From Lunularia cruciata (Eukaryota > Streptophyta > Marchantiopsida > Lunulariales > Lunulariaceae), in assembly GCA_948567375.1 (NCBI GenBank), contig OX419756.1, forward strand, positions 38,392,333 through 38,456,332: a stretch of DNA of 64,000 nt. Reading direction: 5' to 3'. Numbering within the stretch: position 1 is the first letter of the stretch; each line of letters starts with the position of its first letter. This document shows, in pieces, positions 9,869 to 21,303 of the stretch. Under the pieces are notes generated by a model, which saw only the letters and a program-made list of their open reading frames with translations, ran no database searches and was not told the origin of the DNA. The position numbers and the translations under genes were made by a program.

Positions 9869-10316
9869 AATCAGATTGCTTACCACTCTCAACTCAATAC
9901 AACTCAGATCAGTACTTGATTTGTCACTCTATAAACTACCAACAACTGGGCATTGATTACAATCAAGCCACACCCACTCAAGCATAGAGAATCCAGGTGA
10001 CGCTCACGGGCCTCTGTCCACCATAGCCAGGAACTCGAAGGCTCAACATCAAAGAAGTGAGATCTCTAGAGCTCACTTCAAAACTATATCCCCTAGACTC
10101 AAGCTAGCTCTAAAACCCTAACGGTCGCTCTGATGGCACACTTGATGGTGCAAACGGTGCAAAGTGACAGTGGGCCCCACCGTGAAGTCAGTACCCCGAA
10201 CACAAAATCTTACCGTCGGAAAGTAGTCGCTAAGAAACTGCTGAAATAACTCTAACTACTATCACTGGAACTCCAGTGTCCAAGCATCTAGATGTGGTGC
10301 TACAAATGGCGTGACA
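9866..10316 (-). repeat. 5' LTR segment of the gypsy element
   Basis: On the minus strand it starts TGTCACGCC and ends GATTACA, giving the usual TG...CA termini. It pairs with 730-1178. A minus-strand TATA-like box (ATATAG, near 10083-10090) lies about 27 bp upstream of 10060, the proposed transcript start. Sequence beyond 10320 resembles the first 180 bp of the window, so the real LTR may be longer than this block. Confidence 0.75.
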
Positions 10317-10694
10317 GCTTGCTCACTTATTTCAACACTGCGTGAGGCACTATGAAGTTGCATGTGTTTTAGTGGAGGTTTATTATGGCCGCCTTCTACT
10401 TCCCTCAATTTGTTTAGTGTCTCGGGACTCAAGCATCGGTAGCGCCTAATGTGATATACTCTATCTCCAGTCCTTTGATGTTTCGCTCCTTGTCAGCCTA
10501 GAGACCATCCACTCTCTTTCCCTTCACTCCAACTCACACTATTGCTTTGTTTCATAGTCCTATACATGTGTTCTGTCCAGTCTGCCAATTTCAGTTCTCT
10601 TGATTGGTTTAGTTTTGACTCGTGGGTCTTCAATTAGAGCTTGTCTATTTTGCTACATACTTTACTAAGCGCTGATCTATTACATGATGTATTA

Positions 10695-11103
10695 TGTAAA
10701 AGACCGAAACCGAGGAGAGAAATAGGAGAATGGAAACTCACATTGGGACATTTGAATGAGGGAAAACTCCAAATGCCTAGCATGAGCTTCGGCCTTGGTA
10801 TTTATAGGTAGCATACAAGACTCTTGAAGCTTCTCAAGAAGCTTCCTTGAGCCGCTTTCTTGGAGTGCAAGCCAAGTTAACTAGGAAGCTTCTCAAGAAA
10901 TTTCCTTCTAGAATCCGCCTACTTGGCATGCAAGCTAAGCTAGTTAGAAGCTTCTAGAAGCTACCTGCTTAGGGCGCAAGTTAACTAGTTGGGAAGCTTC
11001 CCAAGAAGCTTCTTAGATGCTTCTAGAATATTCTAGGCTATTTTGTCTTATTGTCTACTTTGTAAGCCCGACTAACTTCATCTCTAAACTCCATATTGTT
11101 ACA
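10695..11103 (-). mobile_element. Solo LTR with heat-shock elements, TSD TATTA
   Basis: The 409-bp block starts TGTAAAAG and ends TTGTTACA on the plus strand, with TGTAA/TTACA inverted ends, and is flanked by the exact 5-bp duplication TATTA (10690-10694 and 11104-11108). On the minus strand it has a TATAAATA box near 10800. Upstream of that box is a cluster of GAA/TTC modules, including two perfect three-unit heat-shock elements at 10947-10959 and 11021-11033. No internal retroelement sequence adjoins it, so it is a solo LTR left by LTR-LTR recombination. The superfamily is not determinable from this alone. Confidence 0.85.
10947..11033. promoter_or_regulatory. Heat-shock element cluster in the solo LTR
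   Basis: GAAgcTTCtaGAA at 10947-10959 and TTCtaGAAtaTTC at 11021-11033 each match the nGAAnnTTCnnGAAn consensus of heat-shock factor binding. Looser GAA/TTC arrays occur at about 10825-10850 and 10893-10915. All lie upstream of the minus-strand TATAAATA box, as in the heat-activated Arabidopsis element ONSEN. Confidence 0.65.
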
Positions 11104-11349
11104 TATTACATGATGTATATCTGCTCTCTACTAATGTTGATCAGGATATAGTGATATTTTGTTTGTGCTTAACCTTGTTTTTAATCTGTTAGATTCTTTA
11201 CCTTCTTTTGGTTTTCATTTCTCATCTCGATTTGCACATATTATGTTTACATTTCATATGCATACCATTTGCACAAAATGAATTCTGGATCTCCCAAACT
11301 TTGAATGGCTCTTGCTCTCATGTCTGAATATATTGGATAATTAGTGATT

Positions 11350-12590
11350 CTCCTAAGTACTAGTACTTGTTGGTTTATTTGCCAACAAGTGGTCCCACAC
11401 AGCACTCTACCCTTCTCCTTCATAGTATTTGAGGTCCCACAAAGTGCCCAAAGCACTCTTCTAGAAGACCTCCCTCCCTTTTCCGCCCCTTCCTGTTCCC
11501 CTTTCCTCTCTTTGGATTATTGTTTTTGTTCCACCTTTGGTTGTTGCTTGCTTTGCATTACTCTCTAAACTTTCAGTTCCTTGTTTTGGTGGCAAATGAC
11601 CTGCTCTTTCCTTGTATCTTTGGACTCGCTCCATGATGTTTCTTTGGGTGTCAACCAACTTGCTCCTTCTTGAGCCTTTTGACTCAGATCTTTACTGATT
11701 CTTTGATGATTTCACTTAGATAATTTACCACCTTCTTCATTTGTTTGCATCATCAAGTAGTTTTGCTAATTTTTACTTTCTTCCAATACTAATAGTTGTT
11801 TCTTTTCAGGTTTTAAACGTCTATGTCTTACCTTCTCCTGCTCATGATTTCATATTCTTCTTTAGGATGCTGATTATTATTAAACATATATGACTCCATA
11901 ACATTTTTCTAAGGTGTTATGAGGAGGTCCAATCATGAGGTATCTACTAAACTAGAATAAAAAAGAGTAAATGGTGGAAGATGTACACCATGGGAATGAT
12001 TCTTACATTATGGAAGAATGCATTATCAATATATCTTAAAGTGATAGACCTAAAGCAATAAATGCACTATAAGGCTTATGTGTGAAACCTCTCTAGATGG
12101 CTCGGTACCCATCTTCTCTATCAAGTGTGGCCATGAGTTGGGCTCCACTATGTAATCCTGTAGCAAGAAACCTCATCCCACATGGAGCAAAGAAGATACT
12201 CTATCTCTATTGGGTGTTATTCGCCCAAATCATAACCTCAAAGTGTGTCATGCAATACTCCATGAACTCTCTAACATAGACCAAGGAACATACCAAAACG
12301 TACTTGAGCTTATTTTAGGCCCTTAGGGCCAATAGGCCAAAGTCTCTATAATGTGACCATCCACATTGCTACACTACATCAACTATTAAATGTATAGCTT
12401 ATTACTATCCCACATAATATCCACTAGGTAGCCAACATCCAAAACTAATATCTTTGTTTGCCTCTCATGAGCATTAATAATATATGAAATTAATGCTCTA
12501 GACAAGGTCATCTTCTCTCAAAATCCTAAGTTTAGAAATCTCACAAAAGAGTATCATTGTCCTCTCCTCACCCCACTTGGTCTCCTTGTG
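11350..12590. other. Intergenic, no gene seen
   Basis: Pyrimidine-rich sequence near 11460-11640, then ordinary AT-rich DNA. Short open frames lack any recognisable protein feature. Confidence 0.5.
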
Positions 12591-12597
12591 CACATGT

Positions 12598-13281
12598 CTA
12601 AAGGAAGACGAGGAAGACACTCTTTGAATCTGGTGTGATCACACTAGGCCCTCCATGGAGATATGGCTTGGTTTGTGTCTCATGACTTTGTATTTGGTGC
12701 TCTATACCAATAGGAGTAGACTCACTCCCTAGACGTAAAGCTTCACTCTCTAGAATCTTAGACTCTAAACTCTTGTTTGAGTACAAAAATAGACACTCTT
12801 TGTATAGTTGGTGATTCCAACAAGAGCTACTTTATGTATATTTTGTCTATGTTTGCACACCTACCTGAATCTTCATACTTGTTGACTCGTCATAAGCTCT
12901 ATAGGATTCCTCTAACAATCCTTTGGTAATATACAACTCTCTCTTGTGAAACTTCTCATCAAGGCAAAATCCTTGGCCATACCATGTATATGGGCCATAA
13001 GCAATCTTACTCTACATGCTCACTTTGGGATGTCCTAAATTGTTCTTCCCTCTCAAATAGACTCTTCTCTCTCTCTCAAGAAGAAAGTGCTCACTCTATG
13101 CTAAGTCTCTTTCCTTTGTAAGGAGCATGCACTCCCTCTCCACTAAGTCGCCCTCCCTTGCAAGGGCCTCACTCTCCCAAAGTGCTAATTGTGCAAGACT
13201 CACAAGATCAAAAGATGGACTCATATCCTCACATCCTAACCTAATAGTGGGAAACATAAATATATCCTCACCTGCTCTCAC
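12598..13281 (-). pseudogene. Decayed coding remnant with charged, coiled-coil-like residues
   Basis: On the minus strand 13281-13096 encodes LWESEALAREGDLVERECM and TKERDLA, and beyond a stop the same style continues (SEHFLLEREKSLFER). Farther down, 12786-12598 has SLESKILESEALRLGSES. The Glu/Arg/Leu-rich heptad-like pattern across several stops suggests a former coiled-coil ORF, possibly transposon-derived. I do not recognise the family. Confidence 0.3.
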
Positions 13282-13299
13282 AACTCTTCCCTCGAAGTC

Positions 13300-16200
13300 A
13301 TAGCTCCTTTGAGCATCAACAAGAAGAGAATCTTGGCTAGAAACATGATGGGTAGGGTCCTTTGTAGGGGTGTAGAAGGGTCATGTAGAACAGGAGTGTC
13401 ATCTACAACATCATAAGTATGATAGATGCACAATGAAAGTTCAACATCCATGCTGAAGCATTCAACATATCAAATACTCAATGTAACTATGGGATTGGAA
13501 ATGCAACTATCAAATACTTCATGCAACTTTATTAAATGTCTGAAAAAAGAAAAAAAACTCAAAAATCATTCTAGAAACATAAGTTTTCTAAATGATTCTC
13601 TACAACTACTCTCTCACCCTCCTCTTTGGGCTCAGTCTCATGTGCTCCATGGACAAAGGTCTCTTGGTTTGGCTTGTGAGCTGGCTTGTCTCTCACTTAG
13701 GATGAACCTCCTATGGTTATTATGGGAACGCACCATGGACTAAGAAGACAAGGAACTTCAACTCCATCATACTCTTCCAAGGCTAACACTCCTTGACCCT
13801 TGTTCATTAGAGAATTCAATGAGAGAGATATAATTATAAATGAAAGGTGGGTACCTCCACCCCTAGTTTATATACCTGTGAAATAGTTATGCATCAAAGT
13901 TACTAATTATTCAAGTAACTCAAGTTACTAGGCTTAAAGTCAAATAAAGTCTAAAGTCTAAAAGAATATCCATATTCATAAGAATATTTTACTAAGTATG
14001 TGGTCTCATCTTCATCCAACCACTAAATCAAGGATTCCTTCATATGGGCTATCCTTGGATTATAGAAGAATCCAAAAAAAAGGTTTGTGTGTCCAAGAAT
14101 TCTCAACTCTTTATTCAAAACAAAATACTTAGGAATAATACCAAGTCAACACACTAGAATATAAAATAATGATGCTCATCTTTCCATTTCCTTTAAATTA
14201 AGTTCCTCTTTATCTTAGCTATGAATAACTTTAGCTAATCAGACTAATGTAACATCATCTTTTATCTCTATATAAATAATATCTCTCAAGTACTTGTAAC
14301 ACTAAACTAAACATTACAATAGCACATACATGCACAAATGGGTGTTATAGGCCTTGGAAGAGTTTTACAATATACCTCATCTTTATGCATCCACTCTCCA
14401 ACAAAAGATAGGTGAGGAGCTATTCAACAAATTATTGTTTGAAGCATCTACCATCCAAGTGTAGTATCTACTTATGCAATAATGCCAACTTGGCCTCAAT
14501 ATCAATAATCATCAGCTCTCCCCAATCATAGTACTCTCTTGTCTTATGAACCTTAGGCTTCACATTCAGCACCAAATGTCCATGCATTGCCTTTGGATGC
14601 CTAATAGGTGTGAGAACCAAACTAAAGATCTAGAAAAATAGTCTCCAAGTGGTATATACATATTTCTTTTTCAAGTTATCTTTTGGATGTGAGGTCTCTC
14701 ATTGGAAACAAATTATGTACCCATGAGTAAGGTAAAGCTCTCTTCTTTCCACCACTCCCAACCTGCAATGCAAAAGCATCCTTGATTGGCCCAATAGCAA
14801 GAATGAAAGTCTCTTGTGTATAGTTCTTATGTGAGTAGTGACATTTAAAGTTCTCAAAAACTCTATATAAATGGGAATTTGCACTAAGAAATAAACAAAA
14901 CATGAACAACTATACATTCAAATCAAAAAAAGGACACAAAGAATTTAGGGTCCAAGAGAGGTATTGGCTGCATAACAAGGATTGCTTGTGGAGTCATTGG
15001 TATGTGGGAGCATAGGACGGGGATCTCTCCCATCTAGATGTGTGCTTGCTTGTGGGACCATTGGTGGTAGGAGCTCAAGAGAGGAATTGTTGGTAGTGGT
15101 AGGAGCAAGTGCAAAATTGCACACAATGCGAGGGCCCAAGTGAGGGATTGCTTGTAGAGCAAGTGCAAGAAAGAGAGCTAAAAAGGGATTGGTCATGCGT
15201 GCCTTTTGGTAGGAGACTTGGATCAAGGATCTCTCATAGAAAGAGAGGAATTAAAAGGGAGATCACTTACCCTTCAATACCTTAAAATCAAAATCCCTAA
15301 TTTCTCAGAGTGAGAATCAAGAGCAAAAGTGAGCAAGTGTAGGATTTTGGTTCATTTTGAGGGTCAGGAGTGGACTAGGGAGTGCTTGTTTAGGGGGTTG
15401 GGACATGGGAGCAAAGCATACACAAAAATTAAAACCAAAAAATCAAATAATCACTCATATTTTTGTAGGGAAATTTGATAATAGAAATAAAAGTAACGCA
15501 CATCTAGGCAAGGAAAATCAAAGGTGATGCATGCTTTTAGGTCTATGGCATCTAGATCTCTTTCATGAATGTTCTTTATTGATTTTTGAATTTTCTCCTT
15601 GTCTAACCATTTGATATAAAATCATATGATTCATACTTTTTCCTCTTTGTACAAGTAAGATTCCATAATTATCAATTCCATTTCTGTAGTTTTGAACACT
15701 ATAAACATCAAGATTATTCGGTAATTGGATCCAAAGTTGAACATTTAAGTATGAAAATATGACAAAAGAAGTAGCATTATATATCTACCTTTTTGGAGGC
15801 CAAATATGTGAAAAGAGGAAACTAGAGATAGCTTTAGTAAAAATAAAAAGTACAATTAACCAGATTTGGGTATTAATTGTTAAAAATTTATTAATAGATG
15901 TTAAAAAATTGTTTCAAAAATTCATTTCGTAAATATTAACTAGTCTAATGATAAAAGATTCTTGATGGGAGTCAATTGGGAGTCCAAATTTGCAGAAAAG
16001 GATTTTATCAAATTAAAACTAGCCAATTAAAAAATAATTCTTGGTTGAATTTGAGTCCAAATTACTAAATAAAATATATAAGAAAAATTTCAATTTATAG
16101 TACTTATGAATTTGGACACCAAAAATGCTTACTATAGAGCTATATAAATAAACACATATAAGATAATATTATTTTCTATATTGAACCAAATATTTTATTA

Positions 16201-16650
16201 AATCATATTTGGCCAAAAGAAATTACTCATCCTTGGTTGGAGTGTATAATATTATGTATTGAATCATAAATAGTAGTCATTATGAATATGGATATCAAAA
16301 TTGCTTAGTAAATTTTTATATCTAATTATAAACTTATGTATTGAGTGGGTTTAAGCCTATTGTGAGTAATTCATAAATATTTCATGGATTTGATTATTTT
16401 AGATACCTCATATAGTGGATAACTGAATATACCATTCACTCATAGTAAGAAAGATATATTCCCATCATAAGGTAAAGTGTATCAAAAGAAACACATGGTA
16501 TTCAATTTGATTTGTCAATGCTTAAACAATCACAACCACAATATTTTAAATCTCAAAAGAAAGAGGAGTAGAAATAGAACAAAATGAAAGAAGAAGATGT
16601 TAATACAAGAAATAAGTACAACATAGATTATATGATGGTAATCTATCACA
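13300..16650. other. AT-rich intergenic DNA
   Basis: No supported gene. 14500-15230 has weak minus-strand open frames without known domains. 15400-16650 is strongly AT-rich with no open frame of note. Confidence 0.5.
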
Positions 16651-16654
16651 TACT

Positions 16655-17400
16655 ATCTATAATACCAATAGCTAGACATATGATCTAGAAGTGAAATTTA
16701 GTTTATTAATATCTCAAAGGATGTTATATATGATAGACTAAATAGATTAGGTAGAGGTTTCACCAAAATAGTACTTCTACTAATAGTGCTGAAATCAAAA
16801 CATACTTGAAAACCTTAGAACCAATAGCTACATATACGATCTAAAGGTGAAATTTGGTTTGGTAACATTTAGAAAGATTTTATACATGATGGATTTAATA
16901 GATCAGAGAGAAGTATCACCAAAAGTGTATTTATACTAATAGGGCAAAAACTAAAATATGCTTGAAATCTTTAGGTAATTTGAGAGCCTAAACGGATGAA
17001 TTAGGTCTCAAAAATGTGATGGGAAGGCTAGCCTTATGTCACTCCCTCCCCATTTTTCTCATCAAGATCTTTTGAATGGTACCTCGCCCATATGATTTGG
17101 AGATTCTTACAAGAAGATTCTCTAAAGATTCTCTCTGATCAACACTAGTTTGACCAACTAGATAGGACCAGATCCGACATGTCACCCATGCATGCATCTA
17201 ATCTGAGGGTGTAGATCAATGACAAGTCACAAATCCATGTATCTGATCCAAGGGTTATGCGTCAATTGAGTGTCTTTACTTTGTTATATAATAAAGCCAA
17301 GGTGCTCCTTTGGGGCATTGGAGTTTGAGTGTGAAACTTGTGTTTTCTCTTATGTGTTTCTCTACTATCCTCAAAACATTACACCATTTCCTTTGGAAGA
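16655..17400 (+). repeat. LTR-like dispersed repeat, copy 1
   Basis: This aligns in the same orientation with 43225-43800: shared blocks include CTCATCAAGATCTTT, TAAAGATTCTCT, a GTTTGACCAAC box, ATCCATGT, GATCCAAGGGT, a TTGTTATATAA TATA-like box and CCTTTGGGGCAT. A TATA box followed by a short transcribed-looking tail is typical of LTR U3-R. The first 320 bp holds a tandem duplication of a unit of about 155 bp (16660-16822 and 16823-16975). Neither copy has clear TG...CA ends that I could fix. Confidence 0.6.
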
Positions 17401-19310
17401 TGGAATATTGGTTACCAAATTAGAACAATAAGCCAAAGGAGAATCTTATGTTGAATACATTTATGCTTGATAAAAATATAGACTCCTCCAAGTTTAAAGA
17501 TGAGCTACAATTTCTAGCACTATTCTATATAAAATCTACTACACCTCCACAATAAGAATGATCATATTATACCTATACAAACAAACACAGATAAGGATAT
17601 TAGCAATTTGAGTCTCCAATTTGCCATCATACTTGGAAGTTCCACCTTTCTAGACTTATTCATAAATTACCAAAGATAATTTATGGGGAAAGAAGAACTC
17701 TCATTTATATATAGAGTATTTCTACCATCTAGGATAATTTGGACTTTTAGAGAAAAGGTAGGAGGAAGAAAACTCTCCACTTTAATGAGAATAGAGTGTC
17801 CTTATAGGAACATCTAGAACAAAAATGTTGGTATTGCTCAATAGAAGCTCCCATGGAGATAAAAAATTGAATAGTATGACAGTTCTTTCAATGGAATGGA
17901 AGGTAATAATGATGGTTTGATTGAAATGGCGTATATTTACCATGCTAGTGTGTGACAAATCATACATGACTGTCAACCGGAGTCTATTGAGAATGAATTG
18001 TCACTTATTTGGTTTCTTTCCAAGTAGACACTAATTAAGAAGTGATAAACAACGTTAATTTCCCAAGAGTTCCATTGCACCAATTCAAGAAGATCAAGTT
18101 ATGGTTTTGGCCTAACATCCATGGAAAAGGTATAAAAACACATCATTTAGAGAAAGTACAAGAAAAATATCATAGAAGACCCATTTTTAAAATTTATTAC
18201 ATATATAAATTTTTGTTATTCATTCTACATTCATTTACACTTATATAACATACCTCAAAATAATAATCAAGATTGAGGCAAGTGCTTAGTATTTTTACAC
18301 CAATTATTTAAAATAGATTCATCTTAATCATATTAGAATATTACTTGAACATGTGAGACAATTTTTTACCACAACATACAATATCTTTCTCCATGTCCTC
18401 CTTCTTACCTAGCCCCATTTTACCTCTTTTCCTTGTATTTCCCTTGTACGGCTTGATGTGTTCCTGTCCTCCTTCATGTATTCCAAGTGGTCTCCTTTCT
18501 ACCTTCTATACTATTAGATGTGTACTCTTCTTTTTTACCTACCAAGTTTAGCAAAATTTGAAGTTTCCTCCTTTCTTGATAAATTGAAAGAATCTTAAAT
18601 TTTATTTATAAATATTTAATGTAATTACAATTTAATAGTGTATTCATATTTCTGATGAGACTAAAGGGAGCGAAAAAAGAAAAGAAAGCAAGAACAAACC
18701 GGGAACTAAATATTGTGCAAATTAAGAAGGTGATGCCAAAGCATTTCACTAGCCAACGTAATCAAATTCTATCAACCGATGATTATACAAATACCTAAGG
18801 CGTCAACAATAGTTTGTACAATTTCCAAATAGTTTGCTTTTAGATTGGGAATGGTTTATAGATCTTTTGAATCTTAGTGATCCACTAATGGGAGAAATAT
18901 CACAATGCAAATCATGCATGCGTTTAGAGTTTCTTGAATAAAGAGATTATATATATATATATATATATTATTTATTCATTTTAGCCTTGATATGCATATT
19001 GTCTACCATACACATTGTTATAATGGTAGAGAGGAAGCTCTTGGATAATTTTGAATAATTATTGAGGATAACCTGGTCCCTCTATATATTGTTGCTTAAA
19101 CCAATGAGATGAAGATTAGTCAACCATATATTTTTCCATTTGTTTTTGTATACTCTACTCGTTGTTAGTTAGCTTTGAGTTCTTTCACTTCTTAATAAAT
19201 GGATTCTAGTTCAACCGTGCATTAGTGCATTTTGACTTGCACCAGCCACTTTCTTGATAGCAATGAAGTTCTGCCTTTGTGAATATGTTTTGGTCCACCC
19301 GTATGCATCT
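17400..19310. other. AT-rich intergenic DNA with a (TA)n microsatellite
   Basis: No supported gene. A TA dinucleotide run of about 20 bp lies near 18949-18969. Confidence 0.5.
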
Positions 19311-19443
19311 TCGTTACTCACTTGTGAGTGTGGTTTTATAGTAGATGCAATAGTGGTCCATATGACATGATGTCCTTACGGAGAACGGAGGATAGCTAGC
19401 CATGATGCCATTATGGATATAGTGTTTACTTTGGCACAAGAGA

Positions 19444-19992
19444 GTGTATACCTTGTTTGGAGTGGAGGACCGTTCACATTCTTTGCGGACAACACATGTC
19501 ATAACATACTTATACTTGGTTCAAAATGATCATGTGATAGTGGCAGATGTTGTGATTATAGACCCTACATGTGATGCAGTTTTAGAGGGAGTGATTACTC
19601 ATACTCTTGGATGGACGGCGAGTGGTGTTGCAACATACAAGGTCTCTAAGTATAGGGGTATGCAACGAGGTCACCTCTTTGTTCCTCTAGCATTGGAGTT
19701 ATATGGAGTGAAGGACATGGTGTTCAACACATTTGTCAAGGAGTGCACGAGAGCCTATCATATTAAATGCCAAGGGTTACCACTCTCACTCTCATATTTT
19801 GTAACATTTTTTAGACAACGTGTGTCCATTGCTCTACAGGGAGCATTGGCTGGTGCAATCCAGAGGAAAACAATCACTCTAGATGACTCTTCTTTTGATG
19901 CTCTAGTAGTTTGTAGACCTTATGACTTGCATAGCTCGAATATCTTAGGTGCGGTAAGGCAGATTTCTCATATCGATATTATTGGGGCCTAG
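19444..19992 (+). CDS. ORF of possible transposon origin, 182 codons
   Basis: The frame opens at an ATG and reads through ADVVIIDPTCDAVLEG, KYRGMQRGHLFVPLALELYG, then LSLSYFVTFFRQRVSIALQGALAGAIQ. The order (a D...DP patch, a hydrophobic FVPLALE strand, then a basic helix rich in R and Q before the C-terminus) reminds me of the tail that follows the reverse transcriptase in some plant non-LTR-type elements. I cannot name the family with confidence. Sequence upstream (from about 19330) seems to continue a related frame with stops. It may be a broken element end rather than a host gene. No RT motif is visible nearby. Confidence 0.35.
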   Translation: MYTLFGVEDRSHSLRTTHVITYLYLVQNDHVIVADVVIIDPTCDAVLEGVITHTLGWTASGVATYKVSKYRGMQRGHLFVPLALELYGVKDMVFNTFVKECTRAYHIKCQGLPLSLSYFVTFFRQRVSIALQGALAGAIQRKTITLDDSSFDALVVCRPYDLHSSNILGAVRQISHIDIIGA

Positions 19993-19999
19993 CCCCATT

Positions 20000-20770
20000 C
20001 TACCTCTTGTCTCTCCCTTATGGGGCTTGATGTGGTCTTCCCATCCTTATTGTGTTCTATGAGCTATGCTTTCTTTTCTCTATAAATGTGGATTCTCTCG
20101 CCTATGAAATTATGAACTATATATTAAACTTTTTTGGAATAGTCATTCTAAAAGGATATATATTTTTTTATTAATAATGATTAATTTATAATTATTTTTA
20201 TAATATTTCGTATCTTAATTAATATTTTTCCTTTACGTAAAATAATAGAAATTTGTCACTTACTTGATTATAATACGTCTAATGTAAATATAGTTTTTTG
20301 CTTTAAATGATAGGAAATGACTAAACCATTTAGATTATGTGAAGCAAATCAATTTGATTAAGAACCTATGGTCAATTGAAAGGATCTACAAAACTTCAAG
20401 CTTTATTGAATTCATAGTTTTCGTTAGTCTAGAATTTCAAAAGCTATGGAATTGATCTCCTCAAATGTTCCACATGTGGACATGCCAGTGAAATACAGTA
20501 GTCTGACTAGGGTAAGCGGCAGATGAGAACACACGATGTAGGGTAAGAATACACAAGCGGAAGTATAGTCCATTAATTCGCACACGATACAAGAACTCTC
20601 AGAACATTTCTTCCGTTACCTGCAAGGAACTACGGGAGTCCAGCACTGCAAACACCATATTCAAATAGTCGAAGGATTCCATTATTTGAATCCCTCTCTT
20701 AACGGTCATTTACTGACGTGGAATGGCACACGAACAGTATGACGTACTGTATATTCAAATTTCAAAAGTA
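20000..20770. other. Intergenic, upstream of TOP2
   Basis: AT-rich until about 20450, then more balanced composition toward the TOP2 promoter. No gene seen. Confidence 0.5.
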
Positions 20771-20978
20771 CGCGAGTGGAGGCTCAGATAGACCCATCCT
20801 CGTTCTCGTGTTCTCGACTTACAAGGTTGGATTGGCGGGGCGGGGCGTCTCTAGAGATAGTTGTTCGTCGCCTGATCGAGAGTGGCGTTCCGGTTGATTC
20901 GTGCGCAACATTTGTCTCCGGGGCGTTCTGTCTCATTGTGGCCTGTTTCTCAATCTGCTCAAGTTTCACTCCTTAGTT

Positions 20979-20986
20979 TTTCCCGC
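20979..20986 (+). promoter_or_regulatory. E2F-type site upstream of TOP2
   Basis: TTTCCCGC exactly matches the E2F/DP consensus TTTSSCGC. It lies about 320 bp before the TOP2 start codon. S-phase genes of plants commonly carry such sites, and topoisomerase II is a proliferation gene, so the match is plausible; binding is inference. Confidence 0.45.
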
Positions 20987-21303
20987 ATCGTTCTGTATGT
21001 GTTTTAGAGTCTAGACCGTCTGTTCACCTCGGTAAGTATATCTCTTCTCATCTCCCGTTTCTTCCTCTCCTCCTTCCTCCCGTTTCTCGCACGCTTTCTT
21101 TCCTCTGTCGAGTTCATCTCAAATTTTCCGCCTACGCCGTCCCCTTCTTTGCCATAATCTTGATCATTGTCGAGCTCTCATCCGCGAAGATCGTTCAAGG
21201 CTTTCCCTCGTTCACCACTTTACTACGCTTGCATCATCCGGGTGTCTTTAACTGGGTGGATTAGTGCAGCCTGGAGTTTTTACAGGCGTAATAGGATCGC
21301 AAG

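Larger units (their letters stand above)
730..10316 (-). mobile_element. Ty3/gypsy LTR retrotransposon carrying a DNA methyltransferase and a PHD finger (decayed)
   Basis: The outer limits are two matching 449-bp direct repeats at 730-1178 and 9868-10316. Between them, all on the minus strand, lie Gag with zinc knuckles, an aspartic protease, a cytosine methyltransferase, reverse transcriptase, RNase H, integrase and a PHD-like C4HC3 motif. RT-RNase H-integrase order is the Ty3/gypsy arrangement. The leader, about 1 kb, is 8852-9866. By my hand count the LTR copies differ at about 39 of 449 positions, mostly transitions, so the insertion is old. Gag, DNMT and RT share one frame, integrase and PHD another, and the protease lies in two further frames, so indels as well as many nonsense codons have broken it. 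No target-site duplication is evident. It is certainly non-autonomous now. I see the domains directly; that they once formed one polyprotein is inference from order, strand and frame. Confidence 0.9.
10317..11345. repeat. Flanking repeat block H2, interrupted by a solo LTR
   Basis: This is the partner of 1-600. It begins directly at the end of the right LTR block and is split by the solo LTR at 10695-11103. It may be an outer part of a longer gypsy LTR or an older repeat into which the element inserted. Confidence 0.55.

Noticed and set aside
730..10316. CRISPR array or tandem array from the repeated blocks
   Set aside because: Only two copies of each block, hundreds to thousands of bases long, in a eukaryotic LTR context.
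13426..13743. 105-codon plus-strand ORF
   Set aside because: Composition looks like non-coding AT-rich sequence and no motif is visible.
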